A stretch of 64,000 bases of DNA from positions 62,001-126,000 of the forward strand of contig DVFP01000001.1 in NCBI GenBank assembly GCA_018713145.1, read 5' to 3'. Of the stretch, positions 25,620-32,877 are shown piece after piece. How positions within the stretch are numbered: position 1 is the first letter of the stretch; each line of letters starts with the position of its first letter. Made by a program: the position numbers and the translations under genes. Below the pieces are notes generated by a model. It worked only from the letters and a program-made list of their open reading frames with translations, had not been told where the DNA came from and did not search any database. This DNA is from Candidatus Scybalocola faecavium. Lineage in GTDB: Bacteria > Bacillota > Clostridia > Lachnospirales > Lachnospiraceae.

Positions 25620-26271
25620 AATCTATATGCGTGAAGAATTAACAGACATGCTGGGAAAATCCGGATATGACCCGGTTCCCATTACAGATTTTGAAAATGC
25701 CCCGGCTCAGATTCGAGCTCTGTCTCCGGATCTTGTTCTTTTAGACATTAACTTGCCCGGGCCATCGGGATTTGAAATATGTAAGGCGATCCAGTCTGGT
25801 TTTTCCGGAAGCATCCTTGTTCTCACTGCACGGGATCGTCTGGAGGATGAGCTTCATGCCCTTGGCCTGGGAGCAGATGATTATTTAACAAAGCCCTGTC
25901 CCATGGAACGGCTTCTTGCCCGGATCCGAAACCTTTTAAGGCGGGCGCCGGGACACCCTGCCTTCCTTAAAGGCAGAGGCTTCTCCCTGGATCCGGATAC
26001 ATTAACCTTATATGCCCCAGGCCGGTCTTTTAGGCTGCCGCCCAATGAGGGAAAGCTTCTTGCAATGCTTTTAAAAAACAGTCCTCGTATTGTTTCAAAA
26101 AATGAGCTTTCCCAGGCGCTTTGGGGAACACAAATGTATATTGATGAAAATGCTCTCCAGGTGAATTTAACTCGCCTGAGAAAAACTCTTGGGAAACTTG
26201 GCTTTGAAAACGTCATTGAAACGGTCCGGGGACAAGGCTATCGCTATCTCAATGATCAGGAGGAATTATGA
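25591..26271 (+). CDS. BceR-like OmpR-family response regulator
   Basis: 226 aa. The receiver domain has the acidic pair ED at 8-9, phospho-acceptor D52 in LVLLDINLPG and the Lys in YLTKPC. The C-terminal winged helix (FRLPPNEGKLLAMLLKN .. VQVNLTRLRKTLG-like) is of OmpR type. The likely start is TTG 25591, eight bases after GGAGG; an in-frame GTG at 25582 would overlap that site. The gene begins inside the permease gene and overlaps the kinase gene by an ATGA junction at 26268-26271. It probably activates the transporter promoter through the inverted repeat at 22555-22571. Confidence 0.9.
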   Translation: MPKIAIIEDEIYMREELTDMLGKSGYDPVPITDFENAPAQIRALSPDLVLLDINLPGPSGFEICKAIQSGFSGSILVLTARDRLEDELHALGLGADDYLTKPCPMERLLARIRNLLRRAPGHPAFLKGRGFSLDPDTLTLYAPGRSFRLPPNEGKLLAMLLKNSPRIVSKNELSQALWGTQMYIDENALQVNLTRLRKTLGKLGFENVIETVRGQGYRYLNDQEEL

Positions 26272-27296
26272 AAAAGTTGAAAATACTGCTGGACTGTATC
26301 CTGTCCTGTAAAATATGGCTGCTGTGTATCCTTGGCCTTAACTTAAGTTTTATATTTTTTGCCTGGATCGCTTATTCGGAAGCATTAAGCGATCTGAGGC
26401 TTCTCATGCTTTTTGTTTCCGCTGGTGTCATGATCATTCCCCTTATATCCCTTGTCCGGCAGCAGCTGCGTATCCACCGGGCCTTTTGCCTCTTTTTATC
26501 AGAACCGGATCCTGAAACTGAAGAGCTTTTGTGGGAAAATGTTCCAAGAACGGAACGCTCACGGATCCGTCTCCTCGGAGAACATTTACGAAAAGCACAA
26601 AATTTCATGGAAAATCAGGCGACTATGATTGCGGACTATGAGGACTATATTGAAAACTGGGCCCACGAAATAAAAAAGCCCCTGTCCCTCATGACCCTGA
26701 TGCTGGACAACCGCAAAGATGAAATGTCGCCTCTGGTGCGAAAACGTATGATCTATGTGCGGGACCAGGCCCGGCATAATGTAGAGCAGGTTCTTTATTT
26801 CTCCCGTCTTGGGGTTGTCCATAAAGATTATTACTGGGAGCCGCTGCCCCTTTTATCCCTTTGCCGGGAGGCTGCCGCAGACAACGCTTCTCTTTTAGAA
26901 GAAGCCGGATTTTCAATAAACTTTCACGGAGCGGATATTTCTGTGGTGACAGATAAAAAGGGACTGATCTTCATTCTGTCCCAGCTGATCAGCAACAGTG
27001 TTAAATATTCCGGCAAAAATCCTCAGCCCTCTATGGATTTTTCAATACATACGGATTCTGAAAACAGAAAGATCTGCCTTTGTGTCCGGGACAATGGCCA
27101 GGGGATCCCATCCTCTGACCTGCCTTTTATTTTTGACAAAGGCTTTACCGGTGGCCGGGGAAGCTGTTTTTCCCGCTCCACCGGCATGGGACTTTATCTG
27201 GTGGAAAAAATGGCCCGTGATCTGGCTATTTCCATTCAGGTCCATTCACAGCCAAATCAGGGAACTGAATTTTACTTAAACTTTCCCCAGGTTTAA
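26268..27296 (+). CDS. BceS-like intramembrane-sensing histidine kinase
   Basis: 342 aa. Two closely spaced N-terminal helices (residues 13-36 and 44-64) with almost no extracellular loop are the mark of intramembrane-sensing kinases that rely on the transporter for signal. Phosphorylation segment NWAHEIKKPLSLM (H133), N-box LSQLISNSVKYSG, G1 DNGQGIPSSD, F-box FIFDKGFTG, G2 STGMGLYLVEKM. Its 3' end overlaps the end of the convergent phosphodiesterase gene by 21 bp. Confidence 0.92.
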   Translation: MKKLKILLDCILSCKIWLLCILGLNLSFIFFAWIAYSEALSDLRLLMLFVSAGVMIIPLISLVRQQLRIHRAFCLFLSEPDPETEELLWENVPRTERSRIRLLGEHLRKAQNFMENQATMIADYEDYIENWAHEIKKPLSLMTLMLDNRKDEMSPLVRKRMIYVRDQARHNVEQVLYFSRLGVVHKDYYWEPLPLLSLCREAAADNASLLEEAGFSINFHGADISVVTDKKGLIFILSQLISNSVKYSGKNPQPSMDFSIHTDSENRKICLCVRDNGQGIPSSDLPFIFDKGFTGGRGSCFSRSTGMGLYLVEKMARDLAISIQVHSQPNQGTEFYLNFPQV

Positions 27297-27830
27297 GAAA
27301 TGGTACACTTCCCCATCCAGCGTCTTCCATTTAGCCCGCTGGTCCTCCAAGATCATGTAACTGTGCGCAGTGCCCGCTTTGGGAATAGATACGGACCCGG
27401 GATTTAAGTACAGGTTATGATCCCCAAAGGGCTCCCATGCGGGAATATGGGTATGTCCATGAAGCAAAATATCCCCTGGCTGCATAGGTAATGGTGAATC
27501 TGCATTAAAATGATGCCCGTGGGTTCCGTAGATCAGGCGGCTTCCCTCATTTAAAATACAATACTCTGCCATAATGGGAAATTCCAGCACCATCTGGTCC
27601 ACCTCAGTATCGCAGTTTCCCCGGACGGAAAAAATCCTGTCCTTCATGGCATTTAGCTGAGCAATGACCGCTCTAGGATCATAATCTTTTGGCAGGTCAT
27701 TTCTCGGGCCGTGATATAAAAGATCCCCCAAAAGCAAAAGCCGGTCTGCCTGCTCTTTTTCAAAGGCCTCTGCCATCTTCCGGCAATAATAGGCCGAACC
27801 GTGAATATCTGACGCAATCATTAATTTCAT
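27276..27830 (-). CDS. YfcE/MJ0936-family phosphodiesterase (calcineurin-like)
   Basis: 184 aa. Metal-binding motifs in order: MIASDIHGSA (DxH), LLLGDLLYHG (GD), VRGNCDTEVD (GNCD), THGHHFNAD and LLHGHTHIP (GHTH). They define a two-metal phosphodiesterase of the YfcE type, generally active on artificial phosphodiesters with the physiological substrate unknown. The start is ATG 27830 with AAGGAGGTTTGATT upstream; the earlier start at 27860 is not supported. Convergent with the BceS-like gene. Confidence 0.9.
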   Translation of the reverse strand: MKLMIASDIHGSAYYCRKMAEAFEKEQADRLLLLGDLLYHGPRNDLPKDYDPRAVIAQLNAMKDRIFSVRGNCDTEVDQMVLEFPIMAEYCILNEGSRLIYGTHGHHFNADSPLPMQPGDILLHGHTHIPAWEPFGDHNLYLNPGSVSIPKAGTAHSYMILEDQRAKWKTLDGEVYHFLNLGKV

Positions 27831-27890
27831 AATCAAACCTCCTTGGTCATACAATAACATTTTTCTTCTAAAATCTTATACATCGGCTTC

Positions 27891-27919
27891 TTGCAAAGCC
27901 GGATCTTTTTTGCTATAAT
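27891..27919 (+). promoter_or_regulatory. Strong promoter for the DUF2798 gene
   Basis: TTGCAA (27891-27896) and TATAAT (27914-27919) with exactly 17 bases between them. Transcription would begin near 27926 and give a leader of about 110 bases before the gene at 28035. Confidence 0.75.
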
Positions 27920-27975
27920 ACATTTTCGGAAACATGGCGTATGTCTATGTAAAGCAATAGAAATAAGTCTCTCAG

Positions 27976-28009
27976 GCGTAGTCTATTTGTATAGGCTGCG
28001 CTTTTGTTT
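27976..28009 (+). terminator. Terminator-like hairpin in the leader of the DUF2798 gene (candidate attenuator)
   Basis: An 11-bp stem without bulges (27976-27986 with 27991-28001, including G-T pairs) with loop TTGT, followed by TTTTGTTT. It sits after the promoter and before the ribosome-binding site at about 28021, so most transcripts would stop here unless read-through occurs. An upstream piece (GGCGTATGTCTATG near 27936-27949) resembles the left arm and could compete for the right arm. Confidence 0.6.
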
Positions 28010-28034
28010 ATGCAAAATAAAAGGAGGACTTAAT

Positions 28035-28502
28035 ATGCCAAAGACAAAATTTCAGGAATTTATTTACGGAGTCATCATGACCTTTTTTATGGTCATTGCC
28101 ATGGAGCTTTACAATGCGGGACTAAGAGCCAGGGAATTTACTTACAGTGCGTTTCCTACAGCCCTTTGGGAAATGCGTATCATGTTCCCTGTATGCTTTG
28201 TTATGGGATTTTTCTTTATCGACCGTCTTGTTCCTAAAATCGCTTTTAAAATCGCGGTTCCCGGAAAAGACCACCCTGTTCTGGTCACTACTGTGCGGGC
28301 ATGCATCACCGTCTGCTGCATGTGTCCTATTATGAGCTTTTGGGCAACGCTGATCTTTAAACATCCGGGGATCAACTTTATTCCCGTATGGCTTCAGACC
28401 TTTGTCTGCAACTTCCCAATGGCTCTTTGCTGGCAGCTCTTTTTCTGCGGTCCCTTTGTCCGCTTTATCTTCCGCCATCTTTTTCCTTCGGCGAAGGCTT
28501 AA
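28035..28502 (+). CDS. DUF2798-type small membrane protein
   Basis: 155 aa with four membrane helices arranged as two similar halves (YGVIMTFFMVIAMELYNAG, FPVCFVMGFFFIDRLV, ACITVCCMCPIMSFWATLI, WLQTFVCNFPMALCWQLFF), the layout of DUF2798 proteins. The role of the family is unknown. The start is ATG 28035 after AAAAGGAGG; an in-frame codon at 27891 lies within the promoter and is not a start. It is expressed from its own promoter through a hairpin-containing leader. Overlaps the end of the convergent GNAT gene by 4 bp. Confidence 0.85.
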   Translation: MPKTKFQEFIYGVIMTFFMVIAMELYNAGLRAREFTYSAFPTALWEMRIMFPVCFVMGFFFIDRLVPKIAFKIAVPGKDHPVLVTTVRACITVCCMCPIMSFWATLIFKHPGINFIPVWLQTFVCNFPMALCWQLFFCGPFVRFIFRHLFPSAKA

Positions 28503-28927
28503 TTAAGCGGGATCCTCACATAATAATAAAGTTCATCCTCATGATGGATATAGCCGCCATTTTTTAGCATAACCTTAACAGATGGGGAATTTTCTCTTAA
28601 GGCACGCAGATACAACTCTGCTTCAGGGATAATTTTCCTGGCTTCTCTGATCAGCAAGCCTAACCCTGAAGCAGCCAGCCCCCGTCCACGGAATCCTTCA
28701 CGGATGCTATACCCTACATGTCCTGCTCCAGAAGCTAATTGGGATGATAAGTAATGCCGTAAACGAAACCATCCTACAATTTTATCACCTTCCCACAACA
28801 TATAATGTGTTACCGGAACATATCCCGGAGAAAGATCTTTGCCAGCAGCATTATTAATTATTTTTTTCAATATACTACACTTTCCCCTGCATTGCAAATT
28901 TACTTTTTGTCGTTTTTTGTCGAACAA
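28499..28927 (-). CDS. GNAT-family N-acetyltransferase, probably N-terminally truncated
   Basis: The segment YVPVTHYMLWEGDKIVGWFRLRHYLSSQLASGAGHVGYSIREGFRGRGLAASGLGLLIREARK is a clear GNAT core with the acetyl-CoA loop RGRGLA. Relatives carry 50-60 further residues before the 'P.g.VP.t.Y' motif, which are missing here: before it are only low-complexity basic residues read from a TTG codon without a good ribosome-binding site. Another TTG at 28870 is possible. The gene may be a broken remnant or use an unrecognised start. No neighbour suggests a substrate. Confidence 0.6.
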   Translation of the reverse strand: MFDKKRQKVNLQCRGKCSILKKIINNAAGKDLSPGYVPVTHYMLWEGDKIVGWFRLRHYLSSQLASGAGHVGYSIREGFRGRGLAASGLGLLIREARKIIPEAELYLRALRENSPSVKVMLKNGGYIHHEDELYYYVRIPLN

Positions 28928-29234
28928 TTATGATTGCTGTCTTTTTACACTTGTGATATGCTGAGGGTATAAATCCTATTTCTAAAATAATTCTATTCCA
29001 TCGTGCATCCACAAAAGATAATGTCTTAACCTGTCTCATTTTAATCCACTTTTATTACTCTTTTTTTCACTAAATTTTCAATGATGCTTTTATATTTACT
29101 CTAAATAAAACTTGCCGTATAGCTGCGTAAGAACGTGATTCATCTGTTCGCAGGCTTCTTTTGCAAAGCAAAATTTTAGATGGTAAAACCCTTTACACTG
29201 TCTGAAAATATTTTATAATAAAAGGAGGAACTCT
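28928..29234. other. AT-rich 307-bp gap without a convincing gene
   Basis: AT-rich sequence between the truncated GNAT gene and the Rpn nuclease gene. On the minus strand a 54-codon ORF (ATG at 29039 to stop 28875) overlaps the GNAT reading frame in a different phase, but has no good ribosome-binding site and no recognised motif. It may be decay of the GNAT 5' part. On the plus strand TTTACA/TATAAT with a 16-base spacer (29192-29219) lies directly ahead of the next gene's ribosome-binding site. Confidence 0.4.
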
Positions 29235-30098
29235 ATGATTCAAAGAAAAACGCTGAAGGATCTTAATTTACTGGATCGTTTTCTTTTTGCCGAAGCTATG
29301 TCTGATCCGGAAAATATGAAAAATGTCCTCGAAATCATCCTGGGAAAAGATATTGTGCTGGCTCATCTTCCCCAAACTGAAAAGGAACAGTCCACTTTTC
29401 CCGGCTACCGCGGTATTCGTCTTGATGTGTGGAATCAGGACACACAAGGGGCCATCTATGACGCGGAAACTCAAAAAAGGAATACCTACAACCTTCCAAA
29501 GCGCAGCCGTTACTATCAAGGCACGATTGACAGCCGCTTGCTGGAGCCTGGTGTGATAGACTTTAACCAAATCAATGACGTTTTTATCATTATGATCACG
29601 CCTTTTGATCTCTTTGGAAAGGATCGATATGTCTACACCTTTGACATGCGCTGCCGGGAAGATCCGGAACTGATCTTAAAGGATGGGGCTGTCCGTATTT
29701 TCCTTAACTGTCACGGCAAAAACAAGGACGAGGTTCGCCCTGAACTGATCGAATTGCTCCGTTACATGGAAAATTCCACAGAACAAGTCGCCAGCCAATG
29801 CTCCAGCGAAAAAGTCCACCAGATTCATAAAAACATCCAGAAGATCCGCAACAGTGAGGAAGTGAGTGTGAGATATATGCAGGCTTGGGAAGAAAAAATA
29901 CTGGAACAGCAGGAAGCACGTACCGAAGGTCACGCCGAAGGCCTTGCGGAGGGTCTTGCGGAAGGTCTTAACGAAGGCCGCCAGGAAATTATCAGAATGA
30001 TCCAATTTCTAATTCAAAACGGACGGGAGGATGAAATCCCACGGGCGGTGTCAGATCCGGATTTTCAGGAGCAACTGCTGAAAGAGCTAAACTTATGA
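29235..30098 (+). CDS. Rpn-family PD-(D/E)XK nuclease / putative transposase
   Basis: 287 aa. The N-terminal nuclease domain begins MIQRKTLKDLNLLDRFLFAEAMSDPENMKNVLEIILG, followed by the catalytic strand RLDVWNQD..IYDAETQKR (Asp...Glu-x-Gln variant of the PD-(D/E)XK site) and RSRYYQGTIDSRLL. The C-terminal part is a charged helix with the repeated unit EG(H/L)AEG, encoded by near-identical 12-base repeats at about 29932-29975, then a short helical end. Rpn proteins promote RecA-independent recombination and are spread by horizontal transfer; their variable C-termini are known to change in repeat number. AAAGGAGG precedes the ATG. No transposase-type ends were recognised other than the inverted repeat downstream. 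Confidence 0.88.
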   Translation: MIQRKTLKDLNLLDRFLFAEAMSDPENMKNVLEIILGKDIVLAHLPQTEKEQSTFPGYRGIRLDVWNQDTQGAIYDAETQKRNTYNLPKRSRYYQGTIDSRLLEPGVIDFNQINDVFIIMITPFDLFGKDRYVYTFDMRCREDPELILKDGAVRIFLNCHGKNKDEVRPELIELLRYMENSTEQVASQCSSEKVHQIHKNIQKIRNSEEVSVRYMQAWEEKILEQQEARTEGHAEGLAEGLAEGLNEGRQEIIRMIQFLIQNGREDEIPRAVSDPDFQEQLLKELNL

Positions 30099-30116
30099 AA
30101 CAGATCTCTATTATTA

Positions 30117-30161
30117 CAGGACGTTTGATGTGACTATTAAAAAACCACATCAAACGTCCTG
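30117..30161. repeat. Perfect 16-bp inverted repeat after the Rpn nuclease gene
   Basis: Arms at 30117-30132 (CAGGACGTTTGATGTG) and 30146-30161, perfectly complementary, 13-base loop with an A-run. There is no T-run after the stem on either strand, so it is not a standard terminator. From 30162 to the next gene at 30378 nothing else was recognised. Confidence 0.75.
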
Positions 30162-30377
30162 CAAAACTCATCTGCAGTCTTTTGGTTCAGGACAAATCCA
30201 GTTGAATCCCCGCCCATTTTCTGCTATGGTAATTTTGACACAGCAGTTTAGATTGGCTGAAAAACACAGACAAGAAGATGCTCTGTCCTGAATAATTACA
30301 TTTTTGCAAACATTCAGGCTTCTGAAAAAATCCAGCATTTTGGAGGCCACAGTGTTAAAAGAAAGGGGATTTTTATC

Positions 30378-32852
30378 ATGGATCATATCATTATCCGAGG
30401 TGCGAAGGTCCACAATTTAAAAAATATAGATGTCAATGTTCCTTTAAATAAGATCACTGCCATTGCCGGCGTATCCGGTTCAGGAAAATCTTCCCTGGCT
30501 CTGGGGGTTTTGTATGCTGAAGGTTCAAGAAGATACCTGGATGCCCTCTCTACATACACCCGGCGGCGGATGACCCAGGCGCCAAAAGCTCCGGTAGATG
30601 AAGTTCTTTACGTGCCTGCGGCTCTTGCTCTGCGCCAGCGTCCCGGAGTACCGGGAATCCGAAGCACCTTTGGTACTGGCACAGAGCTTTTAAACAGTCT
30701 GCGGCTTATGTATTCCCGCCTTTCCAGCCACAAATGCCCTAACGGCCACTATGTTCCGCCCTCATTGGCTGTAGCTGCAGGTCATGAACTGGTCTGCCCA
30801 CAGTGCGGCTCTCATTTTTATGCCCCATCGGCAGAAGAGCTTGCCTTTAACAGCCAAGGAGCCTGCCGGACCTGCGGTGGGACCGGTATGATCCGCACAG
30901 TTGATCGGTCTACATTGGTCCCTGATGAAACTCTGACCATTGACGAAGGTGCCGTTGCCCCATGGAACTCTCTCATGTGGTCCCTTATGACCGATGTGTG
31001 CCGGGAAATGGGAGTGCGCACAAACATTCCATTTAATCAGCTAACAGATCAGGAAAAGGATATTGTATACAATGGCCCAGCAGTGAAAAAACACATTTTC
31101 TATAAGCCTAAAAATTCCAACCAAGGCGGCGAACTGGATTTTACTTATTTTAACGCTGTATATACGGTAGAAAACGCCCTGGCAAAGGTTAAAGACGAAA
31201 AAGGTATGAAACGTGTAGAAAAATTTCTGAAGGAAGATGTGTGCCCGGACTGCGGCGGCACCCGTTTAAATCCCCAGGCCAGGGCACCGAAACTTCAGGG
31301 AATCACCCTGGATCAGGCCTGCCAAATGCCCCTGGAGGATCTGACACGGTGGGTGGATGATGTCCCCTTCTCCCTCCCAGAAGAAATGCGGCCAATGGCA
31401 GAAAGTATTTGCGAATCCTTCCAAACCTCAGCCCGCAGGCTTTTAGACCTGGGCCTTGGTTATCTCACTTTGGATCGGGCTTCATCTACCCTTTCCACAG
31501 GTGAACGTCAACGGATGCAGTTGGCCCGGGCAGTGCGCAACCGCACCACCGGTGTCTTATATGTTCTGGACGAGCCCTCCATCGGGCTGCACCCATCAAA
31601 TATCGACGGCCTTAACGGGGTCATGGACGATCTGATCGCTGACGGAAACTCTGTGATCTTAGTGGATCACGACACACATATTTTATCTAAAGCAGACTGG
31701 ATCATTGAAATGGGACCCGGTGCCGGCGCCGCCGGGGGAAATGTCATCGCCCAGGGAACCGTCCCGGATATTATACAAAATCCAGCATCAAAGATCGGCC
31801 CCTTTCTGGGCAGTTCAAAAACATTCCCGATGCGGACGGCTGCACCTGAGGACCAAATGTTTGACCTGGGAGCCATTCATCTATCCACAGATACGATCCA
31901 TACGGTTCATCCCCTTAATGTAACCATTCCCAAGGGGCGGTTGACGGCGGTGACCGGTGTGTCCGGCTCCGGAAAGACTACTTTGATCCTTGAAAGTCTC
32001 GTTCCGGCTTTAGAAGCTTTGATCCACCATTCGCCCCTGCCGGATCACATCCGACAGATCGATGCGCCTAACATCCAGCATGTAAAGCTTATTGATGCCA
32101 CACCTATTGGCATTAATGTGCGCTCTACCGTTGCCACCTATGCTAATGTTCACGATGAACTGCGAAAAATTTTTGCAAAAACATCTCAGGCAAAGGCACT
32201 GGGCCGTAAAGCCGGCGATTTTTCCTATAACACAGGAAATCTGCGCTGTCCTGAATGTGACGGCACTGGAGCCATCAGCCTGGATGTTCAGTTTCTTCCG
32301 GATGTGGACATTCCATGTCCCGCCTGCCGAGGCTCCAGATATTCCAAAGAAGCGGGACAGATCTTATGGGAAAATAAAAAGGGAGAGGGCTATTCTCTCC
32401 CCCAGCTCATGTCTATGGATATAAAAAGCGCCTTAAATGCCTGTGAGGAACTAAAAGCAGTCCGCCAACGGCTACAGGTGCTTTGTGACCTTGGTCTTGG
32501 TTATCTTACCCTGGGCGAAGAAACCCCCGGTCTTTCCGGTGGCGAGGCCCAGCGGCTAAAGCTGGCCAGTGAAATGGGAAAGGCCCAGTCGGATTCTGTC
32601 TTTATCTTTGATGAACCAACCATCGGCCTTCATCCTTTAGATGTTCAGACCCTTTTAAACGTATTTGAAACACTGATACAAAACGGCGCCACAGTTATTG
32701 TCATTGAACATGACCTGGATGTGATCCGCAGCGCTGACTATATTATTGATATGGGACCCGGAGGCGGTGCCCGGGGCGGCAAAATTGTTGCCGCCGGGAC
32801 TCCGGAAAAGATCCGCCGCACTCCGGAAAGCTGTACCGGACAGTATATTTAA
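30378..32852 (+). CDS. UvrA-like excinuclease ATPase (short, class II type)
   Basis: 824 aa, shorter than housekeeping UvrA (about 940), which agrees with UvrA2/class II. Two ABC halves: P-loops GVSGSGKSSLALG (residues 31-43) and GVSGSGKTTLILE, signatures STGERQRMQLAR and LSGGEAQRLKLASE, and Walker B VLDEPSIGLHP and FDEPTIGLHP. Cys clusters for zinc occur at CPQCGSHF..CRTCGGTG, CPDCGGTR and CPECDGTG..CPACRGSR. The UvrB-binding insertion seems reduced. Such paralogues are linked to DNA damage or to self-protection against DNA-binding antibiotics. A single-gene unit with its own AAAGGGG site; the function here is not determined. Confidence 0.88.
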   Translation: MDHIIIRGAKVHNLKNIDVNVPLNKITAIAGVSGSGKSSLALGVLYAEGSRRYLDALSTYTRRRMTQAPKAPVDEVLYVPAALALRQRPGVPGIRSTFGTGTELLNSLRLMYSRLSSHKCPNGHYVPPSLAVAAGHELVCPQCGSHFYAPSAEELAFNSQGACRTCGGTGMIRTVDRSTLVPDETLTIDEGAVAPWNSLMWSLMTDVCREMGVRTNIPFNQLTDQEKDIVYNGPAVKKHIFYKPKNSNQGGELDFTYFNAVYTVENALAKVKDEKGMKRVEKFLKEDVCPDCGGTRLNPQARAPKLQGITLDQACQMPLEDLTRWVDDVPFSLPEEMRPMAESICESFQTSARRLLDLGLGYLTLDRASSTLSTGERQRMQLARAVRNRTTGVLYVLDEPSIGLHPSNIDGLNGVMDDLIADGNSVILVDHDTHILSKADWIIEMGPGAGAAGGNVIAQGTVPDIIQNPASKIGPFLGSSKTFPMRTAAPEDQMFDLGAIHLSTDTIHTVHPLNVTIPKGRLTAVTGVSGSGKTTLILESLVPALEALIHHSPLPDHIRQIDAPNIQHVKLIDATPIGINVRSTVATYANVHDELRKIFAKTSQAKALGRKAGDFSYNTGNLRCPECDGTGAISLDVQFLPDVDIPCPACRGSRYSKEAGQILWENKKGEGYSLPQLMSMDIKSALNACEELKAVRQRLQVLCDLGLGYLTLGEETPGLSGGEAQRLKLASEMGKAQSDSVFIFDEPTIGLHPLDVQTLLNVFETLIQNGATVIVIEHDLDVIRSADYIIDMGPGGGARGGKIVAAGTPEKIRRTPESCTGQYI

Positions 32853-32877
32853 TACTTTATTTTACTAAGATGCCGGA

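Noticed and set aside
28875-29039. 54-codon minus-strand ORF before the truncated GNAT
   Set aside because: No ribosome-binding site or GNAT-like N-terminal motif; cannot be shown to be the missing 5' part.
29192-29219. TTTACA/TATAAT pair with 16-base spacer before the Rpn gene as its promoter
   Set aside because: The predicted transcript would start inside the ribosome-binding site, so it cannot give a normal leader; left as an observation only.
30117-30161. Intrinsic terminator for the Rpn gene
   Set aside because: A perfect 16-bp stem but no T-run on either strand; reported as an inverted repeat instead.
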